A DNA stretch of 64,000 nucleotides from Siphonobacter sp. BAB-5405 (GCF_002872335.1 NZ_NJAG01000007.1:248001-312000); one strand, 5' to 3'; shown: positions 54,182-62,890, counted from the stretch's first letter. The notes: generated from the sequence alone by a model not told the origin. Numbers and translations: made by a program.

Positions 54182-55351
54182 ATGAAAATTAAAACCTTAC
54201 CTACGGCTCCAGAAGCCCCGCTTCGTCAAATTGGCTGGGACTGGATGCTGGGTTCCGATACACTGCCTTACCTGACTCATGAGTTGGTAAGTATTAACCA
54301 GACCGAGGCTCAGGCGTATTATGACGCGGCCAATGATTTGTACGAACTATTCGTAGAAGCCGGACAAGCCGTGATTGATCAGGAACGTTTTGCGGAACTG
54401 GGCATTCCCAAAAACCTGATTGAACTGATCAAACTCTCCTGGAACGACGACCGCCATTTACACCTGTACGGTCGCTTCGATCTGGCGGGAGGCATTGACA
54501 GTAAGCCCATTAAACTGATTGAATTCAATGCCGATACGGCTACCTGCATCCCCGAGACGGGCATTGTGCAGTGGGCCCACCTGAAGGCCAACGGCCTCGA
54601 CGAAGCCGCTCAGTTTAATACCTTGTACGAATCGCTGGTGGAGAACTTTGAAATTCTACGGAATCTCAACTCTGACCTGACACCTACCCTACTGGTGTCG
54701 GCCATGCGGGATACACCCGAAGACGACGCCAACGTACAGGTGATTGGCGAAGCGGCCAAAGAGGCCGGTTTTGATGTAGAGTATGCCTACGTGGATGAAG
54801 TGGAATTTTCGCCAAGTGAAGGCCTCTTTCGCCAAAATCCGCAAAATGGCACATTTGAACGCTTTGATTTCTGGTTCAAGCTCGTTCCCTGGGAGTACAT
54901 TGCCTGGGAAGAACCGGATCTGGCGGATATTCTGACGCAGGTGGTTAAAAACCGGAAAACGGTAATTATCAACCCCGCATATACTCTGCTATTCCAGTCC
55001 AAGGCTATTTTGAAAGTTCTCTGGGAATTGAACCCCAATCATCCGCTTCTGCTGCAAACGCAGGCCCAACCCTTAGCGGGCAAGGCTTCGGTTCGGAAAG
55101 TACTCTTTGGTCGGGAGGGGGCCAATGTGGAAATCCTTGATCCGCAGGGAAAAGCTACCGACCAGGCCGAGGGTGAATACGGAGAGCAGGATTCCGTCTA
55201 TCAGGAATACGTAGAATTTCCGGTGGATTCACAGGGTAATCGCTATCAGGCGGGGGTTTTCTTCGCGGGAGAAGGTTGTGGGTTGGGTTTTCGTCGGGGC
55301 GGGAAAATTCTGGATAACTCCGCTCAGTTCTCGGGCCATCTGGTGGAGTAA
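54182..55351 (+). CDS. Glutathionylspermidine synthase-like ATP-grasp ligase (YgiC type)
   Basis: 389 aa, the length of the YgiC/YjfC group: only the C-terminal synthetase half of E. coli Gsp, with no amidase domain. ATP-grasp features include HLHLYGRFDLAGG, KLIEFNADTATCIPETGI, FKLVPWEYIAWEEP, INPAYTLLFQSKAIL, and an end segment YQEYVEFP .. GCGLGFRRGG. It should form an amide bond with an unknown amine or peptide. Paired with the DUF1190-like lipoprotein. Confidence 0.88.
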   Translation: MKIKTLPTAPEAPLRQIGWDWMLGSDTLPYLTHELVSINQTEAQAYYDAANDLYELFVEAGQAVIDQERFAELGIPKNLIELIKLSWNDDRHLHLYGRFDLAGGIDSKPIKLIEFNADTATCIPETGIVQWAHLKANGLDEAAQFNTLYESLVENFEILRNLNSDLTPTLLVSAMRDTPEDDANVQVIGEAAKEAGFDVEYAYVDEVEFSPSEGLFRQNPQNGTFERFDFWFKLVPWEYIAWEEPDLADILTQVVKNRKTVIINPAYTLLFQSKAILKVLWELNPNHPLLLQTQAQPLAGKASVRKVLFGREGANVEILDPQGKATDQAEGEYGEQDSVYQEYVEFPVDSQGNRYQAGVFFAGEGCGLGFRRGGKILDNSAQFSGHLVE

Positions 55352-55368
55352 TTCGTTTTCTGTTGTCC

Positions 55369-55610
55369 GTTTGCTGTTTTCAGTTTTTGCCACAAGGCAT
55401 TACGTTTCACAAAGACATTCCTGCCACACGCTTGCACCAATTTAAAACCGTCATGGAATGATTGCTGCAGCAATGGTTCAGCGTCTCCGACGCGAAATAT
55501 CACAAAATCACTTTTTTTAAGACCACAATACGAAACCCCAGCATTATTCGGAATAAGCTTCCTAAATAACGCCGGGGTTTCCTTACGCCATCCCACTGAA
55601 AACAGTAAAC
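55369..55610. repeat. Inverted word pair and small hairpins between convergent genes
   Basis: Left 55369-55384 and right 55595-55610 are inverted copies at 15 of 16 positions. Inside are a 14-bp perfect palindrome (55461-55474), a GCGTC-TCC-GACGC hairpin (55481-55493) and a stem AAACCCC/GGGGTTT (55533-55539 with 55574-55580). No gene is supported here. Confidence 0.6.
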
Positions 55611-55614
55611 TAAA

Positions 55615-55962
55615 CTACTCGTGGTGACTCATTTTGCTGTCTTTTTTGCAGCAGGCGGGCAGTTTTTCGTAACCTTTCGCGTCGGCGGGTACGGTGTCGG
55701 CGTCGTAACCCGTTTTCGTGATCGTTTCCTTAATCTGCTCTTCGTTCGTTTTCTTGGGGTCGTACGTTACCGTTACGACTTTATCTTTTAAATCCAAATT
55801 GGATTCTTTAACTCCTTTCGAAAAGGCCAGATTCTTTTCAATCCGGGCTTTACACATGCCACAAATAGCTGAAGTTTTGATTTTTACGGTTTTGGGTTCG
55901 TCCTTCGCCCAAACCAGTCCGCTCAGCAAGAGGCAGCAGGTGAATACGAGTGATTTTAACAT
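55615..55962 (-). CDS. Heavy-metal-associated (HMA) domain protein, exported
   Basis: 115 aa from the ATG at 55962. Signal peptide (1-18, ending VWA-K), then a single HMA domain with the metal-binding CxxC in SAICGMCKARIEKN (about 31-44) and the TYDPKKTNEEQIKETI helix. A further Cys pair in the tail (PACCKK). A periplasmic copper or other soft-metal chaperone. Last gene of the metal cluster read from 61345 down to here. Confidence 0.85.
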   Translation of the reverse strand: MLKSLVFTCCLLLSGLVWAKDEPKTVKIKTSAICGMCKARIEKNLAFSKGVKESNLDLKDKVVTVTYDPKKTNEEQIKETITKTGYDADTVPADAKGYEKLPACCKKDSKMSHHE

Positions 55963-56088
55963 AAGCGTTGTGTTGATTAAGTGATAAACAAAGAGGGTTT
56001 TCAAATCATTCCGTCATTTTTCCTTTTGTTATTTCATTCGTAAAAATGACGGCATCCCGACTGGTTTGAAGCCAGTCGGGATACACTA

Positions 56089-56424
56089 TTAAGCGGCAAC
56101 CATGCCTTCGCATACTTCCGCACAGTGGCGGCAGGCTTCGGCACAGCGTGCACAGACTTCGTCGCCGTGCTGGGCGTGCTTTTCGCATTCGGCTGCACAG
56201 GCTTTACATACTTCTGCACAGAGTTTACACAGATTCATGGCAAACTGAGAATCCCGGGCACACAACCGGGCACAGGTCGTACAAATTTCGGCACAGTCCC
56301 GGCATAACTGAATACACTGGGTACGGTCCATGTGATGATCCATCTTCGTTACACAATTCGTAACGCAGGCTTCGCAGGTTTTCACGCAGGCCAGACAGGC
56401 CTCGATACAAGCTTCCCTATTCAT
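56089..56424 (-). CDS. Four-helix-bundle copper-storage (Csp-like) protein
   Basis: 111 aa from the ATG at 56424, with 22 Cys placed as CxxxC, CxxC and CxxCxxxC repeats (CIEACLACVKTCEAC at 6-20) along helices, the pattern of Csp proteins that bind many Cu(I) ions inside a four-helix bundle. It has no signal peptide, so it would be cytosolic. Another Met/His-rich loop TKMDHHMDRTQC is around 29-40. It lies 126 bp ahead of the HMA gene on the same strand. Confidence 0.88.
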   Translation of the reverse strand: MNREACIEACLACVKTCEACVTNCVTKMDHHMDRTQCIQLCRDCAEICTTCARLCARDSQFAMNLCKLCAEVCKACAAECEKHAQHGDEVCARCAEACRHCAEVCEGMVAA

Positions 56425-56488
56425 AAGCAATCAAGGTTTGGTTGGTATACGGTTTGAAATGTAAGCGTTGAAGGAGGTTTGATCCTTT

Positions 56489-57823
56489 TTACATCTTCAG
56501 GCGGGTTGGCGTGAGTCGCACATACACTTGACCCGATACGGGCGTACTTCCGTATAAGTTGTTCAACGCCTGATCTTTCAAGAAAACCGTACCCTGCACC
56601 CCAGCGACCAGCCACAACTTACCAACCTGAGCCACCTGATGATTGTACCCCAGACTCAGGGCATGAATATTATACAGGGCATTGCCGGGTATCACTAACT
56701 CTTCAGCCGATTTCTGTACCCATTCGTACCGACCGTACAAGGCCCAGGTGGCGTGCTGCCAGTTGGATTCCAGTAATACTGAATGTTCCTGATGATGGTC
56801 GCCCGCGTCGTTGTAACCCCAGGAAGCCGTGGTACCCAGCCAGCTCGTTTTGCCCAGGGTTTTCAGGTGCTGTACGGACGCAGTCGTTCGATTCACATTT
56901 TCGCTGGGATGAAGTGATTCCGGGGAATGAATGTAAGCTCTCGAAGCCTGTAGAGACCAGTCCATGGAAGGATTCCAGGAAACCCGGTAGCTGTACGAAT
57001 CAAAGCGGGGACGATCGAAATTGTACCGATTTTCGCCGGGTTCGCGGCCCGTAAAGCTCGATCCTTCCAGTTTCACCTGCCCTACCCGTACGCCCAGCGT
57101 TGCTACTCCGTACGTAATGTGCGTCGCATCTTGCCAGTGGTGACTCAGGGTAGCGTCCGGATTATTCCAGGCCGAAAAACGGTGCATGAAGGCGACGGGC
57201 CCTAATGCCGGTTCGCCCGGATAACCGACGTAGGCCGACACATCTACCTTCTTACTCAATCGTTGCGTATAGCCGATGGTCAGTCCGGAAATCAGATCGT
57301 GCGGGTGTTGCCGATCAATCAAGGGTCGATTATTCCAGCTTTCCCCCGTCTGAAATAAGAGTGGATACCCATTCCCGCCTTCCGTCAAGGGATCGAGCGA
57401 AACCATCAGCGTAGCCGCAAAAAGTCCGTTTTTACCCACCTGCCGCTGAGCCATCCCCATCACCCAGTTCGGTGCCGAGATTCGGTTATCCTGCCCTCTC
57501 TTTCCGGAATTCGTGAAATTCTGGGCGGTATACCGCAGGAAAACACTTCCGTGAACCATGTACATCCACTTCGACCGATGGGCCATCCAGGCGTACAAAG
57601 GTGTCGCATCGGGTTGCCAGCCCGTACCCGAACCATTCCGGTTCATGGGCAGGCTCAGCGAGTACAAATGCGTCATGGTATGCTCGTGCATACGTCCATG
57701 AGCCGTGGAATCATGGTGAACCATCGGCTTTTGCGTACTGTCGGCGTGCATGTGGTGCTGCTCATGTTGAGCCCAGACCGAGCTTGATACGGTCAGCAAT
57801 CCAATAATGAGGTAACTTTTCAT
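56489..57823 (-). CDS. Outer-membrane-type protein of the metal cluster
   Basis: 444 aa with signal peptide (1-18) and a His/Met/Asp-rich N-terminal part (HEQHHMHADSTQKPMVHHD, about 20-38) likely to bind copper. The rest alternates polar and aromatic residues in the manner of beta-barrel strands and ends in a beta-signal-like LTPTRLKM. It is related to unnamed barrel proteins found next to Cu resistance genes in Bacteroidota. Role: probable metal sequestration or efflux path. No CusC-like TolC repeat was seen. Confidence 0.72.
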   Translation of the reverse strand: MKSYLIIGLLTVSSSVWAQHEQHHMHADSTQKPMVHHDSTAHGRMHEHTMTHLYSLSLPMNRNGSGTGWQPDATPLYAWMAHRSKWMYMVHGSVFLRYTAQNFTNSGKRGQDNRISAPNWVMGMAQRQVGKNGLFAATLMVSLDPLTEGGNGYPLLFQTGESWNNRPLIDRQHPHDLISGLTIGYTQRLSKKVDVSAYVGYPGEPALGPVAFMHRFSAWNNPDATLSHHWQDATHITYGVATLGVRVGQVKLEGSSFTGREPGENRYNFDRPRFDSYSYRVSWNPSMDWSLQASRAYIHSPESLHPSENVNRTTASVQHLKTLGKTSWLGTTASWGYNDAGDHHQEHSVLLESNWQHATWALYGRYEWVQKSAEELVIPGNALYNIHALSLGYNHQVAQVGKLWLVAGVQGTVFLKDQALNNLYGSTPVSGQVYVRLTPTRLKM

Positions 57824-57927
57824 GGCTTTGTAGGGAAAAACTGGGTTCGTTTTCCGGATTCAACAAAAGTACTTACGCACCGTATCACCCTTTTTACAGG
57901 ATTCTGGATGGCTTTTGTACCATTTGG

Positions 57928-58473
57928 TCAGATCTGATCGAGTGATTGTCGGCTTACGTCCTCGCTACTACGAAACTGACTGGGCGTTACTCCCGTCACT
58001 TTTTTGAACTGATTCGATAAATGAGCGACGCTGCTGTATCCCAGTTCATCGGCAATTTCACTAAGGTTGCGTTCCCGATAGCTGAGTAATTCCTTCGCCT
58101 TCTCGATTTTCAGTCGAATCACGTACTGCTCGATGGTTTGCTGTTCACTTTCCGAAAACAGCTTACTCAACGCACTGTACTCGCGGTTAAGCTGCTCAGC
58201 CAGATAGTCCGACAGGTTCTGCCGGGCGGGCTGGTTGATATACGCCAACACCAGCCGTTTGATCTGGGTGACGAGCTGCTTGCGTTTGTCTTCCAGGAGT
58301 TCAAAGCCCAGTTGTTCCAGTCGCTGTTGCAGGCGGGACCAGTCCGGCACGTCACCGTTCACTTCCACTTCACCCAGCTCCACCCCTTCGGGCGTCATGC
58401 CCAGGTCTTCAAAGGTTTGCCGAACCACCATCCTGCAGCGATCACAAACCATGTTTTTGATATATAATTTCAT
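57928..58473 (-). CDS. HMA-like domain fused to AraC-type regulator
   Basis: 181 aa from the ATG at 58473. Residues 1-65 look like an HMA ferredoxin-like fold with MVCDRCRMVV (Cys10 and Cys13), and about 85-175 form a pair of helix-turn-helix motifs of the AraC type (KAKELLSYRERNLSEIADELGYSSVAHLSNQFKKVTGVTPSQFR). This one-protein metal sensor and activator is well placed to regulate its neighbours. It lies downstream of the TonB receptor on the same strand and 105 bp upstream of the barrel gene. Confidence 0.82.
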   Translation of the reverse strand: MKLYIKNMVCDRCRMVVRQTFEDLGMTPEGVELGEVEVNGDVPDWSRLQQRLEQLGFELLEDKRKQLVTQIKRLVLAYINQPARQNLSDYLAEQLNREYSALSKLFSESEQQTIEQYVIRLKIEKAKELLSYRERNLSEIADELGYSSVAHLSNQFKKVTGVTPSQFRSSEDVSRQSLDQI

Positions 58474-58484
58474 TGTTTCAGTTG

Positions 58485-58605
58485 TCGGTTTGCGGTTGAC
58501 GGTTTTCAATTAAAATGGCTGTCAAAACCATACCCTTTCAAAACGGCAGCTCTCAAAACTTTATGTGAATCGTAGTTCATTGAAAACTGAAAACCGTCAA
58601 TTGAA
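58485..58605. repeat. Inverted word pair between receptor and regulator genes
   Basis: TTGACGGTTTTCA (58496-58508) has a perfect inverted copy TGAAAACCGTCAA (58587-58599). Reading the minus strand, the GT-rich copy comes after the receptor stop and the AC-rich copy just before the regulator start, with more GTTTGCGGTTG/CAACTG words on each side. Confidence 0.65.
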
Positions 58606-58612
58606 AACTACT

Positions 58613-60436
58613 TTACTCCCCAATCTTATACCGAAACCCCACGTAGATCATTCTTCCAATGACGGGACCCCAGACCATGGAGGCGTCGAAGTTTTTTCCG
58701 AACGGATCGTTTGCTCCGATAATTGGATTTTTCTGAGTGAAATTAGCCAGGTTTTCACCCCCTACATACAAGGCCCAGGTTCGGAAATTCTTGGTTACCT
58801 GAGCATTAAAATTGGAGAAAGCCGGAGCGTATACGGAGGTCAGTGTACCGTCGTGACTATGATCGGTATTTGGAATCCGTCGCCGACCGTTCCACTGCCA
58901 GGTAAAGTCTACTTTCCATTTTTCGTATTTGTCACTCGCCCAACCCACGTTGAACAACACCCGATCCCGGTTGACGAACATCTTGGGTAAGAGTACCGTT
59001 TCGCCGCCGGGCGTTTGTACGCTTTGCTGAACGTCGAACCAGCGATACGCCAGTTTGACTTCCGTACGCGGTAGCGGCTCGATGTTCCATTCTACCTGAA
59101 AACTATTGGCGAAACTTGCTCCCCGCAGGTTGTACACCGAAATCCGGTCCGCCGTTTCCATATCAATAATGAGCTGGTTCTGGAAGTCCGTTCGATAAAA
59201 ATCCAGCGTGAAGTTTCCCTTGCGGCCAAACCATGACAAGTCTTTCGTCAAGCCCGCTCCGTAGTTCCAGCTTTCTTCCGGGTTCAGCCGCCGATCCAGT
59301 ACCGACCACGTGCGGGAGTTGACGAGCATCCCGTAGTTTTCGGCTACGGCATTCGCTACCCGCCAGCCTTTTCCGGCACTCAGTCGTAGATCAAATTCAG
59401 CGGGCAGGTGGTACAATAGGTGTACTCGCGGCGTAAACCGGGTTCCGTACAGATTGTGAAAGTCCACCCGGCCACCCGCTACCAGCGTTAGTTTCTCGGG
59501 AATGGTGTAGGTATACTCGCCGTATAGGCCCGGTACGAGTTCTTTCCGCGTAAACGTTGAATCCTGGAAACGCTCGTTGTAATCATCCAGCATGAAACTG
59601 GCTCCGGCCTTGTATGTATGCCGCGTATCGCCGATGATATTCTGATAAATCAGGTTTCCGTACAAAGTCTGCTGGATACCCGAATAATTTCGCAATCCAA
59701 ACCGGGCCGACGCATCGTGGTAGACGCCATTCAGAATTAACGCCACCCCTTTGTAAGGTTTGGAAGGAAACAATTGGGCAGTCTTGCTGAACACTTCCAC
59801 GCGACGGGTCCGGTTGCCGAACTCGTACACGCCGGGACGATCTTTTCCGGCTTGTGTCTGTCCACCCGTCCGATCTTCGTACAAAGCCTTCACGCCAAAT
59901 TGCGTCATCCAGCGGTCGGACTGATACTTCCAGCGATTGATCACATTGGCCTGCGAGTACAGCGGCACATCCAGAAAGCCGTCGCCGTTTTTGTCAATGC
60001 GGTTTTGCAGCGTACTGCCATGACTCAGTAAACCCACCGACCATTTTTCGTTGAGTTTGCGAGCCAGATTCAGATTCAGTTCACCCCGACCAAAGCTGTT
60101 GACGTAGCCGTTCAGAAAAAGCTGGTCCGGCCCGTCGGGTTTGGCCAGCTCGATATTAATGGCTCCGGTCATGGCTTCATAACCATTCACGACGCTACCC
60201 ACGCCCTTGGATACATCGATGGAGCTGATCCAGGTGCCCGGCGTATAATTCAAACCGAACGTCGTATTCAGGCCCCGGATGTTGGGAATATTTTCGGTAT
60301 TGATCTGGACGTAATTTCCGGCCAGTCCGAGCAGTTGAATCTGCTTGGCTCCGGTTACGGCATCCCCGTAGTTGACTGATACGGAAGCATTGGTTTCAAA
60401 GCTTTCCGAGAGGTTACAGCAGGCGGCTTTTGCCAA
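58613..60436 (-). CDS. TonB-dependent receptor, C-terminal part of a frameshifted gene
   Basis: 607 aa read from a start inside the frameshift zone; the true protein continues from the N-terminal fragment at 60414-60824. The opening KAACCNLSESFETNASV and NYGDAVTGAKQIQLLGLAG are the plug of receptors linked with metal uptake in Bacteroidota, with a conserved Cys-Cys pair at the plug start. A 22-strand barrel follows and ends in the aromatic MIYVGFRYKI. A single extra base near 60440 (A triplet on this strand) breaks the frame. Confidence 0.88.
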   Translation of the reverse strand: MAKAACCNLSESFETNASVSVNYGDAVTGAKQIQLLGLAGNYVQINTENIPNIRGLNTTFGLNYTPGTWISSIDVSKGVGSVVNGYEAMTGAINIELAKPDGPDQLFLNGYVNSFGRGELNLNLARKLNEKWSVGLLSHGSTLQNRIDKNGDGFLDVPLYSQANVINRWKYQSDRWMTQFGVKALYEDRTGGQTQAGKDRPGVYEFGNRTRRVEVFSKTAQLFPSKPYKGVALILNGVYHDASARFGLRNYSGIQQTLYGNLIYQNIIGDTRHTYKAGASFMLDDYNERFQDSTFTRKELVPGLYGEYTYTIPEKLTLVAGGRVDFHNLYGTRFTPRVHLLYHLPAEFDLRLSAGKGWRVANAVAENYGMLVNSRTWSVLDRRLNPEESWNYGAGLTKDLSWFGRKGNFTLDFYRTDFQNQLIIDMETADRISVYNLRGASFANSFQVEWNIEPLPRTEVKLAYRWFDVQQSVQTPGGETVLLPKMFVNRDRVLFNVGWASDKYEKWKVDFTWQWNGRRRIPNTDHSHDGTLTSVYAPAFSNFNAQVTKNFRTWALYVGGENLANFTQKNPIIGANDPFGKNFDASMVWGPVIGRMIYVGFRYKIGE

Positions 60437-60824
60437 AGCTTTGCTTGGTGATAATTTCCGTTTGAATGGGATTGAGGCGGTCGATACTGGTAGCCGAACT
60501 CGTGACGGTTACTTCCTGTAACTGGTTCGTCGATTTCAGATAAATTGTTATCGAAGTCAGCGAATCAATCGTTAAAGTATCGCTTTGGTAACCCACCAGC
60601 GAGACTACCAGTCGGCGTTGATCGGCAGTTTTTGGAATGGAAAAGGCTCCCTCCGGATCGGTTTGCGTATGAATGGACGTACCGAGCCAGTAGACGTTCG
60701 CTCCGGCCAGCGGCTCGTTTTTACTGTCGGCCTCGGCTACTTTTCCCGTTAACGTTTGAGCAAAAGCAGCCGAAACACTCCACAGGAGCACTACTCCAGT
60801 GAATCGTATTCGCTGAAAAAACAT
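60414..60824 (-). pseudogene. N-terminal fragment of the same TonB-dependent receptor (frameshift)
   Basis: 136 aa from the ATG at 60824: signal peptide (to about AFA-Q), a CarboxypepD_reg-like beta domain (GKVAEADSKNEPLAGANVYWLGTS) and the TonB-box-side stretch ending IQTEIITKQ, then out of frame SFGKSRLL and stop. Removing one A near 60440 on the minus strand would give ITKQALAKAACCNL, joining smoothly to the plug. Either a real null allele or an assembly error; it is the only clearly broken gene in the cluster. Confidence 0.85.
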
Positions 60825-60901
60825 AACAATGATGGCTTTGTTGAACAAGAAGGATTCGTCTTCGAAGCCAGGCTCCGAAGGTTACGATCAACCAGCCGTA
60901 C

Positions 60902-61345
60902 TCAAATCAGGAAAGATTGGACAAAGGAAAGCAGGGTACGCCCCGCCAGCGGGACCGCCGCCCGGGCCGAAGCCGTGCCGTAGAGCAGTGACTGAATGGC
61001 TTCAGTCAGTAACTGAAAGAACGTAAACGCAAAATGAGCCGTAAACTCTACGACCATTTTCACGAATTTGGCCGCCAGCTTGGTTAGCGACGAAGTATAC
61101 GGAACGTGTTCGTACCGTACTTCTTCTTCACAGCATTTCTGCTTTTTGAAGGTCTGGTGTGTCGGCGTTGAACTGCCTTGCTTCGTACAGGCAGGGCAGC
61201 TCTTTTTTTCCATCGACACCAGCGATACTTTCTTCTTGTTCCGGATATGGCACGTGTGCTCCACCAGGCCGAAACCAGTAGAACTGATCAGGACGATCAG
61301 CACCATAAAGACGTTAAACAAGCGGAAAAGTAACGACGGTTTCAT
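60902..61345 (-). CDS. HYC_CC_PP family protein
   Basis: 147 aa. A hydrophobic N-terminal segment (about 8-28), VEHTCHI (near 29-35), a CPAC pair, KCCEEE (about 70-75) and a second hydrophobic region (about 95-115) fit this small Bacteroidota family named for its conserved HYC, CC and PP motifs. Many Cys and two membrane segments suggest metal or redox handling at the membrane. First gene of the metal cluster; the receptor follows 77 bp on. Confidence 0.75.
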   Translation of the reverse strand: MKPSLLFRLFNVFMVLIVLISSTGFGLVEHTCHIRNKKKVSLVSMEKKSCPACTKQGSSTPTHQTFKKQKCCEEEVRYEHVPYTSSLTKLAAKFVKMVVEFTAHFAFTFFQLLTEAIQSLLYGTASARAAVPLAGRTLLSFVQSFLI

Positions 61346-61545
61346 GCCGTAGATGATTTAGGTACAAAGGTAGATTGTATTTCCGTATCTCGCTGATTTT
61401 TCAATCGTTTTGTAAACAATCTCCAGAATTATGTAAATCCTCGCTAAGCTTTTCTCTCTAGCTCTTTCATTCTTTGGATAATCCTGTACTAATCTAAAAA
61501 TACGAATAATTAAGGGACAAAGGCTAGTTTATAAGTCAGGAGGTC

Positions 61546-61553
61546 TATTTTTG
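61546..61553 (+). promoter_or_regulatory. -7 promoter box of the sugar permease gene
   Basis: TATTTTTG matches the Bacteroidota -7 consensus 30 bp upstream of the ATG at 61583. No convincing -33 element was found. Confidence 0.4.
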
Positions 61554-61582
61554 TCAGTCAAAGCATTCTAAAACCGCTCTTC

Positions 61583-62833
61583 ATGGCTCATTCTACACTA
61601 GCCGCATCGGAACAAAAAGCAAAGTTTACCGAGAAGAAATACCTCGTCACACTCGTTTTTGTTACTTCTTTATTTATGCTCTGGGGCTTTGCAATCTCCA
61701 TGGGCGATGTGCTCAATAAACACTTTCAGAACGTTCTGCACGTATCCAAGGCTGACTCCGGACTGGTCCAGTTTTCCATTTTTGGAGCGTATGCCATTAT
61801 GAGTGTACCCGCCGGTTTGTTCATGAAAAAATTCGGCTATAAAAACGGCGTACTGCTGGGTCTGATTCTGTACTCGTGCGGGGCCTTTTTGTTCATTCCG
61901 GCGGCGAGTTCGGAATCATTCGGGTTTTTCCGGATTGCCCTGTTCATTTTGGCCTGCGGACTGGCGACGCTTGAAACCGTAGCCCACCCCTTCGTGGCGG
62001 GTCTGGGCGACGAACGTACGAGTGACCAGCGAATCAACTTCGCCCAGTCTTTCAACGGTCTCGGTACCATCATTGGACCCCTCGTTGGTACGTATCTTCT
62101 GTTACGGGAAGGCAGTGAAAGCCACGATCTTGAATCGGTGAAATCTCTGTATTTGATTATTGGTTTTGTGATTGCCGGGATTGCCGTGCTGTTTTCGTTT
62201 GTGAAAGTTCCGGTATTTCAGGATGCTCACGCCGTATCGCCCGAGGCGTACGCAGCCCATCCCGAAGCCTTTAAAAGTGAGAAAAAGCTTTTTCAACACC
62301 GTCATTTTGTGTGGGCGGCCATTGCTCAGTTTTTCAACGCCGCGGCTCAGGGCGGTACCTGGGCGTACTTTATCAATTACGGTCACGAGAAAATGGGCTT
62401 CTCTGATGAAACGGCTGGTTACTACTTCGCCTTTAGTATGGTGATGATGACCGTAGGTCGTTTTGTAGGAACCTTCCTGATGAAATACATTGCTCCGAAT
62501 AAACTGCTGGCTGCCTTTGCACTAGGTAATATTCTGATGTGTCTGATCGTGGCTCAAAGCTTTGGCTGGCCGTCGTTTATCGCTCTGCTGATGCTGAACT
62601 TCTTCTTTAGTATCATGTTCCCCACGATCTTCAGTCTTGGATTGAAGGATCTGGGTCGCCATACGCAACAGGGGTCTTCATTCATTTCGATGGGTGTGGT
62701 TGGTGGAGCTTTCTTTCCCTACATCATGGGAACGATTGCTAACACGGACGTAGCTTCGGCGTATTATCTGCCCATCATCTGTTACGCGGTAATCTTTATT
62801 TTTGGTGCGAAATTCGCCAAACCAACGGCTTAA
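61583..62833 (+). CDS. fucP: Sugar MFS transporter, FucP type
   Basis: 416 aa with twelve hydrophobic segments. The FHS family pattern is clear: LFMLWGFAISMGDVLNKHFQ (helix 1 with Asp), the helix 2-3 loop GLFMKKFGYKNGVLLG, helix 4 with CGLATLETVAHPFVAGLG and FAQSFNGLGTIIGPLVG (helix 5). FucP relatives import L-fucose or similar sugars with protons; many Bacteroidota have several copies of unknown sugar. Monocistronic; ends at a perfect palindromic terminator. Confidence 0.88.
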   Translation: MAHSTLAASEQKAKFTEKKYLVTLVFVTSLFMLWGFAISMGDVLNKHFQNVLHVSKADSGLVQFSIFGAYAIMSVPAGLFMKKFGYKNGVLLGLILYSCGAFLFIPAASSESFGFFRIALFILACGLATLETVAHPFVAGLGDERTSDQRINFAQSFNGLGTIIGPLVGTYLLLREGSESHDLESVKSLYLIIGFVIAGIAVLFSFVKVPVFQDAHAVSPEAYAAHPEAFKSEKKLFQHRHFVWAAIAQFFNAAAQGGTWAYFINYGHEKMGFSDETAGYYFAFSMVMMTVGRFVGTFLMKYIAPNKLLAAFALGNILMCLIVAQSFGWPSFIALLMLNFFFSIMFPTIFSLGLKDLGRHTQQGSSFISMGVVGGAFFPYIMGTIANTDVASAYYLPIICYAVIFIFGAKFAKPTA

Positions 62834-62852
62834 TTTTGCTGTAAATCACTGC

Positions 62853-62890
62853 GAAAAAGGCCCTCCGGTTTAAACCGGAGGGCCTTTTTC
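62853..62890. terminator. 38-bp perfect palindromic terminator
   Basis: Left half 62853-62871 is the exact reverse complement of 62872-62890, with A run at the start and T run at the end; the GC-rich centre has no unpaired bases in the duplex, though four central bases (TTTAAA region) form the loop in RNA. It works equally in both directions. Confidence 0.9.

Noticed and set aside
60756-61026. Plus-strand frames of 65-75 codons overlapping the TonB receptor and HYC_CC_PP genes
   Set aside because: Antisense to genes with recognisable motifs and rich in Pro/Arg without pattern.
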